Positions 51,712 to 60,467 of a DNA stretch of 64,000 bases are shown in pieces. A program made the position numbers and the translations under genes. The notes under the pieces were generated by a model. The model was not told the DNA's origin and ran no database searches. It saw only the letters and a list, made by a program, of their open reading frames with translations. Positions within the stretch are counted from its first letter, which is position 1; every line of letters starts with the position of its first letter. The stretch is from Nocardia mikamii NBRC 108933 (GTDB taxonomy: Bacteria > Actinomycetota > Actinomycetes > Mycobacteriales > Mycobacteriaceae), in contig NZ_BDCM01000025.1 in NCBI RefSeq assembly GCF_001613505.1, forward strand, positions 1 through 64,000. Reading direction: 5' to 3'.

Positions 51712-52179
51712 CTATGCCGGCAGCGGCACCGACGGCCCGCGTGCCACCCCACCCCACGCGACGACGAGCAGCGCTGTCACGATCGGGAGCACCGTCCAGA
51801 CCAGCCATACCGCGAGCACGAACTCGAGTGGATATCCCCCCGTCTCGGACTCGACGGGCAAGCTCTCGGGGGGAACGAAAACATTCGAGTACCAGACGTA
51901 CAGCAGAACGAAATCCGCGACGAACAACACGCAGCCGGCGATGATCGACCTCGGCCGCCCGATAATCGCACCGATCGACAGCGCGATACACGCGACACCG
52001 ATGACGACGGCCTTGACGAGGAGAAGGACCCGCTGCGCGATGGGCGGGGCACCCTCGTCGGGCATGCCGCCGAGGAACACCGCGAGCCCGTACAGGACGA
52101 CGAGTCCGACGGCGACCAAACCACCCAGTCCCGCAAGAACTCTCGCCCACCGCTCCACCGGTTTCATGACACCATTCAA
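51712..52179 (-). CDS. Four-helix membrane protein of unknown function
   Basis: A 155-residue integral membrane protein with four hydrophobic segments: VLAGLGGLVAVGLVVLYGLAVFLGG, VLLLVKAVVIGVACIALSIGAIIG, SIIAGCVLFVADFVLLYVWYSNV and LEFVLAVWLVWTVLPIVTALLVVAWGG. It follows the MhpA-like hydroxylase by 49 bases on the same strand and may be the last member of that operon. No motif for transport or catalysis is visible. Start may be the ATG four codons later. Confidence 0.6.
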   Translation of the reverse strand: MNGVMKPVERWARVLAGLGGLVAVGLVVLYGLAVFLGGMPDEGAPPIAQRVLLLVKAVVIGVACIALSIGAIIGRPRSIIAGCVLFVADFVLLYVWYSNVFVPPESLPVESETGGYPLEFVLAVWLVWTVLPIVTALLVVAWGGVARGPSVPLPA

Positions 52180-52228
52180 GCAGGGGGGAGATTGCGATCT
52201 CAGCCGATCGCCGCCCGAAGGCGAGGCA

Positions 52229-53752
52229 TCACCGCCGAACGCTCGGCGCGAAGCGAGGAAGTGACGCGCACAGCGCGGCCAAACTCCCGCGGCAGCACTG
52301 CACGGCTCCGTCGGGCCGGACTACGAGCGTCGACGCGTGGCCGCGGCGCATCCAGCGAGACAATTCCGAGTTCGGCCCGGGACACACCATCACCCCGCCT
52401 CGCCCTTCGACTTCGGCACGATCCGCCGGAGACGGATCTTCGAGAGTGATGACGGCGTATCGGCCACCGGCGACGTCGTCGACGCGCCGCCCGTCCACCA
52501 TCCGATCGTTCGGGACCAGACGACCCGCCAGACGATCGCGGATCCGGCTCGCCGCCACGGGCGAGGTGGTACGCAGCGGTGGGGATTCGCCACTGCCGAC
52601 CATCCGGGTGAGGCCCGGAACGAGGTGCAGGCGTGGCACGATCAGGCCGCGCAGCCGGTTGCCCAGTTCGCCACCTTCGGTCATGGTCAGCCCGGTGAGC
52701 TGGGCCAACCGAATCATCCTGCGCGCGTGTGGTTTTCTTTCCCGTTCGTAGGTGTCGAGCACCGCGGCGGACAACTCGCCGCGCAGCACTCCGGCCAGCT
52801 TCCAGCTCAGGTTCGCGGCATCGCGCACACCCGCGCCCATTCCTTGCCCGATGAACGGCGGGGTGAGGTGGGCCGCATCCCCGAGCAGGAATACTCGGCC
52901 CTTTCGCCACCGGTCCGCGAGCTGCGCGCGGAAGGTGTATTCCGCGACGCGGACCAATTCCAGACTTTCGTAGTCGGTCTCACCGACCCAAGGGGCCAGT
53001 AGCGGACGAAGTGCGGCCGAATTCCGGTAGCGGTCGGAGTTCTCACCCGGATGCAGACGAAATTCCCATCGGTAGCGCGTCTTTCCGATTCGCATGTAGG
53101 TAGCGGCACGATCGGGATCACAGATCTGGTGGACACCTTCCCAGTGGTGTAGCTCGGCCGTGGTCGCGATGTCGACCACCAGCCATCGCTGCTGGAATCG
53201 CAGGTCCCGCATACGTCCGCCGATCTGACCACGCACCAGACTGTTCGCCCCGTCGCAGCCCAAGACGTACTGCGCCCGCACGGTCTCGGACGCACCGGTC
53301 GACCGATCGCCGAAAACCACACGGACGCAATCGTTCTCCTCGACCACGGCGGTGACTTCCACGTTGCCGCGCACCGTCGCCTCCGGGTACCGCGCCACGT
53401 TGCGGCGAAGGATTGCTTCCAACTCGGGCTGATCGAAGAGATTCGCCTCCGGGTGACCGTTGCGACCACCGGTCGGGTCGCGATCGAATTGCGCCAGCAC
53501 GTGGTGATTCGGATCCGCCAAACGCAAGCCCGCCGCCGGCCGGGACACGGCGTCGAATTCGTGGCCGACGCCCAGCCGTTCCAGGATCCGCCGGATTTCG
53601 CCGTCCACATGGACAGCGCGCGGCTGCGGGTAGATGTCCTCCCACCGTTCGAGCACCAGCGATTCGATGCCGTATTGGGCGAGGAGCGTGGCCGCGGTGA
53701 GCCCGGTCGGGCCCGCGCCGACGATCACGACTCGGACCGCCGGCAGGTTCAC
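52229..53752 (-). CDS. FAD-dependent aromatic hydroxylase, MhpA-like
   Basis: A 507-residue flavoprotein monooxygenase. FAD fold: VRVVIVGAGPTGLTAATLLAQYGIESLVLERWEDIYPQPRAVHVDGEIRRILE; the DG motif is YVLGCDGANSLVRGQI; the GD motif is KGRVFLLGDAAHLTPPFIGQGMGAGVRDAANLSWKLAGVL. The last segment is the wording of 3-(3-hydroxyphenyl)propionate hydroxylases, which add a hydroxyl ortho to an existing one to make a catechol. A thioredoxin-like C-terminal tail is retained. The GTG start overlaps the preceding small gene's stop. It likely forms the catechol cleaved by the dioxygenase in the same operon. Confidence 0.86.
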   Translation of the reverse strand: MNLPAVRVVIVGAGPTGLTAATLLAQYGIESLVLERWEDIYPQPRAVHVDGEIRRILERLGVGHEFDAVSRPAAGLRLADPNHHVLAQFDRDPTGGRNGHPEANLFDQPELEAILRRNVARYPEATVRGNVEVTAVVEENDCVRVVFGDRSTGASETVRAQYVLGCDGANSLVRGQIGGRMRDLRFQQRWLVVDIATTAELHHWEGVHQICDPDRAATYMRIGKTRYRWEFRLHPGENSDRYRNSAALRPLLAPWVGETDYESLELVRVAEYTFRAQLADRWRKGRVFLLGDAAHLTPPFIGQGMGAGVRDAANLSWKLAGVLRGELSAAVLDTYERERKPHARRMIRLAQLTGLTMTEGGELGNRLRGLIVPRLHLVPGLTRMVGSGESPPLRTTSPVAASRIRDRLAGRLVPNDRMVDGRRVDDVAGGRYAVITLEDPSPADRAEVEGRGGVMVCPGPNSELSRWMRRGHASTLVVRPDGAVQCCRGSLAALCASLPRFAPSVRR

Positions 53753-53922
53753 GAGGGCACTCCTCTCAGCGCAGCGACGAACGCGCCGGCGGGCAGGTCG
53801 GCACCGAGCGCGGGAACCAACTCGGTGATTCCGTCACCGTCTCGGCGCTGTTCGGCCACCCCGAACGAGCGGATTCCGGTCGCCGATACCCCTGCGGGCG
53901 TGAGGGATACGATCTTCGTCAT
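53749..53922 (-). CDS. 57-residue protein embedded in the meta-cleavage operon
   Basis: A small gene with four-base overlaps on both sides: its ATG overlaps the acyl-CoA ligase stop (ATGA), and its stop overlaps the hydroxylase GTG start. The product begins MTKIVSLTPAGVSATGIRSF, ends PAGAFVAALRGVPS, and is mostly polar with no cysteines, signal or membrane segment. Strong coupling and GC-rich third positions argue that it is real. It could be a small accessory subunit of the hydroxylase, or a remnant of a fused domain. I do not recognise it. Confidence 0.65.
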   Translation of the reverse strand: MTKIVSLTPAGVSATGIRSFGVAEQRRDGDGITELVPALGADLPAGAFVAALRGVPS

Positions 53923-55835
53923 CGACGCTTCTCCAGTTTCCAGGTAAGCGCGTAGCGGCCCAGAACAGCTTCGATCGCGTCGCGGTCGGCTGTGGAGTCG
54001 AGCACCACCGTCGCAATGATGGCGCCGTCCTCGACCACAGCTGTGATGTCGGCGATTCCGTTCGCATTCGCCAGCGCGTCGCGTAGCTCGCGTCGCGTAG
54101 CATCGGCGCGCAGGCCCAGTTTGTACGGTTTGCCGACATCGGTGACCGGTAGCGCGTCGAGAATCGTCACGGTCTTCGGCACGGCCGCGCGTTCGTGCAT
54201 ACGTCGGGAGGCCCAGCGTGCCAGCTCGTCCTCGGTGACGTTCGCATCGCCGGTGAGGGCGACGTAGGCGACCGGCACCTCCCCGGAGTGTGCGTCCGGG
54301 CGACCGACGGCGCCCGCCGCGACTACCTGGGGGTGGGACAGCAGAACGTCCTCGATGGTCGCCGGATCGATATTGTGGCCGCCGCGAATGATGAGATCCT
54401 TTGCGCGGCCGTGCAAATGGATGAAGCCCTCGGCGTCGATATGCGCCAGGTCTCCGGTGTTCAGCCAGCCGTCGATCACCGTGCCGAGTCCGTCGACACA
54501 GTGGCCGGCGTCGGTACGGCCGGTCACGTAGCCTGCGAAGACGGTGGGTCCACTGATGACCAGCACGCCGATTTCTCCGGCGGGCAGGTCTTCCCACGTC
54601 CCGTTGTCGGCCGTCCGGACAACCGCGACGCGCTGATAGGGCATGCGCTGGCCGACCGCGCCGGGTCGCGAAACGCCGGGAAAGCTGCGCGCGGTAGCGC
54701 ACGTGGCCTCGGTGAGGCCGTACCCTTCGACGAGTGTCACGCCGGTGTGTTTCTGAAAGTCCTCGCGCACCGCGGCCGGCAACGGCGAGGCACCGACCAT
54801 CGCGTACCGCAGGCTCGAGATATCCGCCTGGACCGGGCACCGGGCCAGCACCGCGTACACGGTCGGCACCGCGCTCATCGCCGCAATCCGGTAGTGCGCC
54901 ACGATATTCCAGAACTCCGCGTACAAAGCGAGATCCCGGTATCCCAGAGGGCCCGCCCACACGACCGACTGGCCGCGGAACAGCGGTGCGAGCACGGTGA
55001 CGACGAGAGCGTTGACGTGAAACAACGGCAGCGCGGCGAATCCCACCGCTTGCTCGTCGAGCAGCGAGTTGGCGGCGATCATCCAGGCGTTGGCGACCTC
55101 ACCGGAATGCCGGTGGGCGGCCAGCTTCGGCACACCGGTCGTCCCCCCGGTATGGAACAGCGCCGCCAGATCCGCTCCGGTCGGCGGCCGGCCCGCGAAT
55201 CCACTCGAAACCTGTTCCGCGGCAAGGAGGTCGAGGTAGCCGACCAGGACGCCGTCGATGTCCGGCAGTGCCGGTCGAGGCTGCGCTGCGGCCGTCGGAC
55301 GTAATACGAGCAGCGCGTCCAGCAGCCCTCGTCCGGCCAGCTCACAAGCGGTGTCCCAGGTTTCGGGAGCCAGCTCCGGACCTGCGGCGATCAGAGTCCT
55401 GGCGCCGGAGCGGCGCAACAGTTCGGCGATGTGGTCGCCGGACAGGCCGCCGTTGACGGGAGCGGCGACGCCCGCCAGCTGCGCGGCCAATGTCGCCGGA
55501 ATCAGCTCGACGCAGTTCGGCGCGATGAGCGCGACCGCATCGGAGCGGCCCACACCCAGTTCGTGCAGCAGATTCGCGTACCGGTGGACGTCTGCGAGCA
55601 GCTCGGAGTAACTGCGCTGCACAGGTTCTCGCCAGCGGGACGCATCGGGCAGCACAGTCAGTGCCAGCCGGTGCGGCCATCGTGTCGCGGCACGCACGAG
55701 TAGCGCGTATGTCGATTCGGGCAATCCGCGCGCCTCGAGCGGAAGCGACTCGATGATCGCGAGATCTTCCGGGCGCTCGTAGCGCGGCCACAACAGTTCC
55801 TCGGAGGTGCCGGCCACGGGGGCGGTGCCGGTCAC
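53919..55835 (-). CDS. AMP-forming acyl-CoA synthetase
   Basis: A 638-residue ligase. Motifs in order: AALFHTGGTTGVPKLAAHRHSGEVANAWM (the P-loop, with TGGTTG rather than TSGTTG), MVGASPLPAAVREDF, VEGYGLTEATCATARSFPG, DGWLNTGDLAHIDAEGFIHLHGRAKDLIIRGGHNIDPATIEDVLLSHP, and the catalytic lysine in PVTDVGKPYKLGLR. The variant P-loop and length resemble the steroid/aryl-acid ligases often found in catabolic clusters. GTG start overlaps the FAH-family gene's stop. It likely makes the CoA thioester of the ring-bearing acid or of a ring-cleavage product. Confidence 0.88.
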   Translation of the reverse strand: MTGTAPVAGTSEELLWPRYERPEDLAIIESLPLEARGLPESTYALLVRAATRWPHRLALTVLPDASRWREPVQRSYSELLADVHRYANLLHELGVGRSDAVALIAPNCVELIPATLAAQLAGVAAPVNGGLSGDHIAELLRRSGARTLIAAGPELAPETWDTACELAGRGLLDALLVLRPTAAAQPRPALPDIDGVLVGYLDLLAAEQVSSGFAGRPPTGADLAALFHTGGTTGVPKLAAHRHSGEVANAWMIAANSLLDEQAVGFAALPLFHVNALVVTVLAPLFRGQSVVWAGPLGYRDLALYAEFWNIVAHYRIAAMSAVPTVYAVLARCPVQADISSLRYAMVGASPLPAAVREDFQKHTGVTLVEGYGLTEATCATARSFPGVSRPGAVGQRMPYQRVAVVRTADNGTWEDLPAGEIGVLVISGPTVFAGYVTGRTDAGHCVDGLGTVIDGWLNTGDLAHIDAEGFIHLHGRAKDLIIRGGHNIDPATIEDVLLSHPQVVAAGAVGRPDAHSGEVPVAYVALTGDANVTEDELARWASRRMHERAAVPKTVTILDALPVTDVGKPYKLGLRADATRRELRDALANANGIADITAVVEDGAIIATVVLDSTADRDAIEAVLGRYALTWKLEKRR

Positions 55836-56770
55836 CGGGCGTACCTCACGACCGTGCGCTGGCGGCCGAGATCGAGCACGCCGTCGTCGGTGCCGATCGT
55901 CGCCTCCACCACGTCACCGTCCTTCAGATACTTCGGATTCTGGGCTTGTCGGGAGAAGAACAGCTTCCACTTCAACTTCGGCGGTAGCAGTGAGCCGATG
56001 ATCTCCACCGGCTTGGGCGGCGCGCTGATCGCGGTGCCGACCGGCGTTCCGGTGAGCAGCAGATCACCGGCGTCCATTCGCTGGAAACGGGTCAGTTCTC
56101 GCAGCGCCTCGACCGGCCGGTAGATCATGTCGGCGACCGTCATGTCCTGACGCGGCCGGCCGTTGACCCACAGCCGCAGTCGCAGGTCGGTGAACCGCTT
56201 CAGCTCGTCGGCGTCCAGTAGCACCAGAGCCGGCCCGACCGGGGTGAAGGTCGGGTACGACTTCGCTTCGTAGAACTGTGTTTTCGGTAGTTGGACATCG
56301 CGTGCGGAGACGTCGTTGGTGACGACCAGGCCCGCGACGTAGCCGGCGAGATTCTCTGGGGTTATCTCCGAGCCGACCGGCATCTCCCGGCCGAAGACGA
56401 TCCCGATCTCCACCTCGTAATCCAGGAGGGACACATGGGCGGGCCGGACCACATCGTCGTAAGGGCCACTGATCGATCCCGATGCCTTGCGAAAGAACGT
56501 CAGCGGCACAGTCGCGGGATCGCCACCCGAATCCTTCACGTGGGAGGCGAAGTTCGTCATCTGCGCGACCACGCGACACGGCGCGGTCACCGGCGATATC
56601 AACGAAAGAGTATGCACTGCAACGGTATCGGTGGATTCCGATGCGGCGACGACGGTCGCGCGGTCCGCCAGGAGCTCTCGCGTGGTGGTCGCGGCGGTAT
56701 CGATCCGGGCGGCACCGGCCGGCGTGTGCACCCACCAGCCGTCGATGGTGCGGAGTACGGAGATGGTCAT
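55832..56770 (-). CDS. Fumarylacetoacetate hydrolase-family protein
   Basis: A 312-residue enzyme. The N-terminal domain (1-75) precedes the FAH core: VAQMTNFASHVKDSGGDPATVPLTFFRKASGSISGPYDDVVRP, the metal-binding glutamates in LLDYEVEIGIVFGREMP, and LVVTNDVSARDVQLPKTQFYEAKSYPTFTPVGPALV, then LTGTPVGTAISAPP. Members include hydratases, decarboxylases and C-C hydrolases acting on ring-cleavage products. Overlaps on both sides (ATGA and GTGA) place it in the meta-cleavage operon, where it probably hydrates or cleaves the 2-hydroxydienoate formed downstream of ring opening. Confidence 0.88.
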   Translation of the reverse strand: MTISVLRTIDGWWVHTPAGAARIDTAATTTRELLADRATVVAASESTDTVAVHTLSLISPVTAPCRVVAQMTNFASHVKDSGGDPATVPLTFFRKASGSISGPYDDVVRPAHVSLLDYEVEIGIVFGREMPVGSEITPENLAGYVAGLVVTNDVSARDVQLPKTQFYEAKSYPTFTPVGPALVLLDADELKRFTDLRLRLWVNGRPRQDMTVADMIYRPVEALRELTRFQRMDAGDLLLTGTPVGTAISAPPKPVEIIGSLLPPKLKWKLFFSRQAQNPKYLKDGDVVEATIGTDDGVLDLGRQRTVVRYAR

Positions 56771-57900
56771 GAGCCGGCTACTTTCAACAGGCCGCGCAGG
56801 CGGCGGAAATCGAATTCGTTGTCCTCGCGGAGCGCGTCGACGATCGCGCGTGCCTCTCGCAACGACTCGGCTCCGGGCTTGATGCCGAGGAAGTCCTTCG
56901 TCGCGGGCGGCCCCCACTGAGCCAGACCCGAGGCGCTCATCGGGGCCCAGCCCGGCTCGACGGTCGAATCGAACATGTCTCCGTCGCTGAAGTGTTCGAC
57001 CATGAACCCGTCGGGATCACGCCAGTAGTCGAAGATCTGACTGCCCTGGATATGCCGGCCGATACCCCACGATCGGCGATAGCCGTGCTCACGCAGATAC
57101 TCCCCACCCGCGGCGAGCGCGTCGAGGTCCGCTACCTGATACGCCGAATGCACATACCGGTTCGACGGGCCCAGAGTCAGCGCAAGCGTGTGATGGTCGG
57201 CCGGAGTCCCCGCCCGATCGCAGCGAATGAAGCTCATGACCGGGCCGCGCTCTCGCTGGCCTGGATAATAGAGAAAGTCGCTGACGATCAGGCCGAGATT
57301 TTCCAGGTACCAATCGAGCGTCGCTCGAAATCTCGTGGTCTGCGCGACGACGTGCCCCAACCGTTGTACCCGCGCCGGGACTGCGGCCGGTCGCTGCGCG
57401 GCGTTGACCCGCACAACCTCATGCCCCACGTTCAGCAGGTGCGGTTGCTGCGGAGCAAGGGCCGCGAGCTCATGGGTGTCGGCCACGACCCGAACCTCGA
57501 GCCCACTCGGATCGGCGAGATCGACGGTCACTCCCCCGAGCGACTCGTCCAGCGGCGCGACCCGACGGCCGGACGCCTCGCACAGGCGTGCCAAGTCGGC
57601 GGATTCAGCGGCGCGAAAGGCCGGGCCGACGAATCGCGATCGGGCTCCCCGCCGGATCAGCACACACGGTGCGCCCGGATCGGTGCCACGCAGATGCAGC
57701 TGATCGGGCGTACGCATCGCGGTCGCGAAGCCGAAGGCGTGGGCGAAGGTCTCCGCCTTGTCGAGATCGGGCTTCTCGAACTCCAGCCACGCGAGGTCGA
57801 GCACCTTGACGACGGGGTTGCGCGCCCGCCCGGGATGCTCTCCCGGCAATGCGCCGTGCTCGCTGTGCAGGTCGCTGTGCACGTCGTGATGGCCGTTCAT
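56767..57900 (-). CDS. Type I extradiol ring-cleavage dioxygenase (VOC superfamily)
   Basis: A 377-residue two-domain protein of the vicinal oxygen chelate fold. The Fe(II) ligands are visible: His183 in RLGHVVAQTT, His237 (or the adjacent His236) in PADHHTLALT, and Glu302 in DGFMVEHFSDGD. The N-terminal 30 residues are histidine-rich and unusual. Longer than HsaC/BphC (about 300) and more divergent, so the catechol cleaved is uncertain; it follows an MhpA-like hydroxylase. The start at 57900 has AAGGAG seven bases before it and lies directly after a perfect palindrome, the operator of the divergent TetR gene. It is first in the operon. Confidence 0.85.
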   Translation of the reverse strand: MNGHHDVHSDLHSEHGALPGEHPGRARNPVVKVLDLAWLEFEKPDLDKAETFAHAFGFATAMRTPDQLHLRGTDPGAPCVLIRRGARSRFVGPAFRAAESADLARLCEASGRRVAPLDESLGGVTVDLADPSGLEVRVVADTHELAALAPQQPHLLNVGHEVVRVNAAQRPAAVPARVQRLGHVVAQTTRFRATLDWYLENLGLIVSDFLYYPGQRERGPVMSFIRCDRAGTPADHHTLALTLGPSNRYVHSAYQVADLDALAAGGEYLREHGYRRSWGIGRHIQGSQIFDYWRDPDGFMVEHFSDGDMFDSTVEPGWAPMSASGLAQWGPPATKDFLGIKPGAESLREARAIVDALREDNEFDFRRLRGLLKVAGS

Positions 57901-57920
57901 CGGCCGCTCCTTCCAGAAAC

Positions 57921-57934
57921 TGACGATATCGTCA
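57921..57934. promoter_or_regulatory. TetR operator before the extradiol dioxygenase operon
   Basis: TGACGATATCGTCA is a perfect 14-base palindrome 21 bases upstream of the dioxygenase ATG. A related half-site TTTCGTCA follows at 57971-57978. It is the likely binding site of the divergent TetR protein. Confidence 0.6.
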
Positions 57935-58000
57935 CTCACGAAGATATCCACAGTCAAGAGGCGCTGAGAATTTCGTCAGCATTGACAGGAGCGGCTACGA

Positions 58001-58018
58001 TGACGATCACGTATGTCA
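58001..58018. promoter_or_regulatory. Second TetR-type site, over the TetR promoter
   Basis: TGACGAT at 58001 and ATGTCA at 58013-58018 form an imperfect inverted repeat like the one at 57921. TTGACA at 57983-57988 is a good -35, and this site covers the expected -10. That placement implies autoregulation and supports the ATG at 58036 as the TetR start rather than the ATG at 58000. Confidence 0.45.
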
Positions 58019-58035
58019 GAAGAGGTGATGCCGCG

Positions 58036-58698
58036 ATGTCCGCACAGACTGGATCCCAGCCGAACCGGCTCGAGCGCCGTAAGGCACGCACCCGCGCAGC
58101 CCTCGTGACTGCCGCGCAAACGCTGATGGCGGAAGGAAAATCGAACGTCCCGATCGTCGAGATCACCCAAGCCGCCGACGTCGGAATGGGATCGTTCTAC
58201 AACCATTTCCACAGCCGGGAGGAGCTGTTCCGAGTGGCGGTCGAGGAGGCTCTCGATCGGCACGGCGCGCTACTCGACCTGCTCTGCGAAGACCTCGACG
58301 ACCCGGCGCAGGTGTTCGCGCAGAGCTTCCGGCTGACGGGCCGGATGCACCGCCGCAATCCCACCCTCAGCAAAGTCCTGATCAACGACGGCCTCGACCT
58401 GGCCACCTCACAGAAGGGGCTGGCGCCCCGCGCTCGCCGCGATATCGAATCCGCGGTCCAGGCAGGCCGATTCGACGTCCGCGACCCGGAACTGGCCATG
58501 ACGATCGTCGCCGGCGCCACGATCTGCCTCGGGCGACTGCTGCACGACCAACCCGACCGCGATGACGCCGAGGCCACCGATTCGGTGGCGGAAGATCTGC
58601 TACGCATGATGGGCCTCTCGCGCGAGGATGCGCGTGAGATAGTCCAACGCCCGCTGCCACCTCTCGACGACTCCCGGCGCGAGACGTCGGTCGCGTGA
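58036..58698 (+). CDS. TetR-family transcriptional regulator
   Basis: A 220-residue repressor. The DNA-binding domain is RKARTRAALVTAAQTLMAEGKSNVPIVEITQAADVGMGSFYNHFHSREELFRVAVEEALDRHG (about 15-75). The C-terminal domain has ARRDIESAVQAGRFDVRDPELAMTIVAGATICLGRLLHDQPD. It resembles steroid-cluster TetR regulators of the tetR_C_13 type. An ATG 12 codons upstream also has a ribosome site, but lies on top of the second operator. It likely represses the divergent dioxygenase operon. Effector probably a CoA ester or ring-cleavage intermediate. Confidence 0.85.
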   Translation: MSAQTGSQPNRLERRKARTRAALVTAAQTLMAEGKSNVPIVEITQAADVGMGSFYNHFHSREELFRVAVEEALDRHGALLDLLCEDLDDPAQVFAQSFRLTGRMHRRNPTLSKVLINDGLDLATSQKGLAPRARRDIESAVQAGRFDVRDPELAMTIVAGATICLGRLLHDQPDRDDAEATDSVAEDLLRMMGLSREDAREIVQRPLPPLDDSRRETSVA

Positions 58699-58793
58699 AC
58701 CGCCCACCGACCTGGAGAGTCGGCCATCGATCCGTCGACCGCTGACCGGGAAATGTCGGTAACGACGCGGCGCGGCGATGGCAGGCTCGGGAT

Positions 58794-59657
58794 ATGACCT
58801 CCGTCGATACCCGCTCGGTACCCGAACTACTGGAATTGCCCACCGAACACGGCGTGCTGCGCTACCGCGACAGCGGCGAGGGCCCGCCGCTGCTGATGCT
58901 GCACGGGTCCGGGCCCGGCGTCACCGGCTGGCGCAACTTCGCCGGTAACGTGCCGACCTTCGCCCAGCATTACCGCACGCTGGTGCTCGAGTTCCCCGGA
59001 TTCGGGGTCAGCGACGACTTCGGTGCGGCACATCCGATGATGTCGGCGCAGCTGGCGGTCACCGCGTTCCTGGACGGGCTCGGACTCGAGACCGTCCGGA
59101 TCATCGGCAACTCGATGGGCGGTTTCGTGGCAACGGAATTCGCTCTCGCGGCGCCGCGGCGCGTCGAGCGCCTGGTCACCATCGGCGGCATCGGCACGAA
59201 CATCTTCAGTCCGCAGCCGGGCGAGGGGATCATCCGGCTCAGCGAGTTCGTCGAGAATCCGACCCGCGACAGTTTGGTCGCCTGGCTGCGCTCGATGGTC
59301 TACGACCAGGCTCTGCTGACCGAGGAGCTGATCGAACAGCGGTGGCAGCAGGCCACCGAACCCGGCGTTCTGGAGAATTCACGGCGGATGTACGGCCGCG
59401 CGGCGCTGGCGCGCATGGCAGAGGGAGCGCGCGCCGCCGATGTCACGCCGGGCTGGGCGAATCTGCGCCGGATCTCCGTTCCGACGCTGATCACGTGGGG
59501 GCGCGACGACCGGGTGAGCCCGGTCGACATGTCACTGATCGCGATGCGGACCCTGCCCCGCGGGGAGGTGCACATCTTCCCGAACTGCGGACACTGGGTG
59601 ATGATCGAGCAGAAGCAGGCGTGGGAGGCGACCGTCTCGGCGTTCCTGGCCCGCTAG
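58794..59657 (+). CDS. Alpha/beta hydrolase, meta-cleavage product hydrolase-like
   Basis: A 287-residue C-C hydrolase of the BphD/HsaD/MhpC type. The oxyanion site is LLMLHGSGPGVTGWRNFAGN; the nucleophile Ser107 lies in IIGNSMGGFVATEFAL; the acid is LITWGRDDRVSP; the base is FPNCGHWVMIEQKQAWE. Full triad and lid region present. It would cleave the 2-hydroxy-6-oxodienoate produced by the extradiol dioxygenase encoded divergently 0.9 kb away, although it sits on the other strand behind the TetR gene. It may share regulation with it, but I found no clear palindrome before it. Confidence 0.87.
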   Translation: MTSVDTRSVPELLELPTEHGVLRYRDSGEGPPLLMLHGSGPGVTGWRNFAGNVPTFAQHYRTLVLEFPGFGVSDDFGAAHPMMSAQLAVTAFLDGLGLETVRIIGNSMGGFVATEFALAAPRRVERLVTIGGIGTNIFSPQPGEGIIRLSEFVENPTRDSLVAWLRSMVYDQALLTEELIEQRWQQATEPGVLENSRRMYGRAALARMAEGARAADVTPGWANLRRISVPTLITWGRDDRVSPVDMSLIAMRTLPRGEVHIFPNCGHWVMIEQKQAWEATVSAFLAR

Positions 59658-59697
59658 TCACCGCGTCGGCGCCGGTTCCGACGCACCCCCCGTGCGA

Positions 59698-60333
59698 TTA
59701 CGGGACCGGCACCGACGGTTGCGCCATCACCGCCCGCAGACCGACGAGCAGCATCTTCATACCGCGCAGCTGCAGAGCCTCCACCTCGGAGAAATCGCCG
59801 CCGACCTCCTCGTCGACCCACTGGATGTAGGCCTGGCGGCTGGTGTGCACGATCAGCTCCGCCGGAAGTCTGCGCAGGAACGGATCGTCACCGAGTTCGA
59901 CTCTCGCCGAAAGGAATTCCGTGATCGGCTCGCAGAGCTGCTCGCCCCATTCCAGCCAGCGCAGACGGTACTGCGGCGTATGGATCATCAACGTCATGAA
60001 TTTGCGGTCGGATTCGGGTGTCCGGCGCTTGTACACCTCGGTGGTGAACGCGCGCGCCAGCGTTTCGGCGACGTCGGCGTCGGCCGGCGCATTCTTCAGG
60101 AAGTCGATGATGATCGCCTGGCTGCGCCGGAACAGCGGCCCCATGACATCTTCCTTCACCGGGAAGTGGCGGTGGAAGGTCCTCGGCGCGATCCCGACCG
60201 ACTCGCAGATGCGCTCCACGGTCGCGGAGGTGTCGCCGTCGGCGACGAACATATCGCGCGCGGTGTTCGCGATGGCCAGGCGCAACTCCTCCGCGCGGCG
60301 TTCGGTCAGCGTCGGCCTGGACGACTTGTTCAC
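59698..60333 (-). CDS. TetR-family transcriptional regulator
   Basis: A 211-residue regulator. DNA-binding domain: ERRAEELRLAIANTARDMFVADGDTSATVERICESVGIAPRTFHRHFPVKEDVMGPLFRRSQ. The ligand domain follows with FTTEVYKRRTPESDRKFMTLMIHTPQYRLRWLEWGEQLCEPITEFL. The wording RTFHRHFPVKEDVMGPLFR is common to steroid-cluster TetR proteins. GTG start with AGGAGG ten bases upstream; the open frame upstream is not family-like. It is divergent from the IclR gene. Target unclear: the steroid genes nearby are candidates. Confidence 0.85.
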   Translation of the reverse strand: MNKSSRPTLTERRAEELRLAIANTARDMFVADGDTSATVERICESVGIAPRTFHRHFPVKEDVMGPLFRRSQAIIIDFLKNAPADADVAETLARAFTTEVYKRRTPESDRKFMTLMIHTPQYRLRWLEWGEQLCEPITEFLSARVELGDDPFLRRLPAELIVHTSRQAYIQWVDEEVGGDFSEVEALQLRGMKMLLVGLRAVMAQPSVPVP

Positions 60334-60467
60334 GACCTCTGTCCTCCTTGATCGCAGTCCACAGTAACGCGGTCGGGAAATCGCCTGGAGGGCTTCGCAT
60401 CCGTCTCTCTGGCCGGACACATCGATGTGATCTGCTTTACATCCACCTGGGCCCTCCTTACACTCAA

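Noticed and set aside
56992-58035. Extension of the TetR frame through the dioxygenase gene
   Set aside because: The extra sequence is antisense to the dioxygenase and has no domain. The promoter and operator place the start at 58036.
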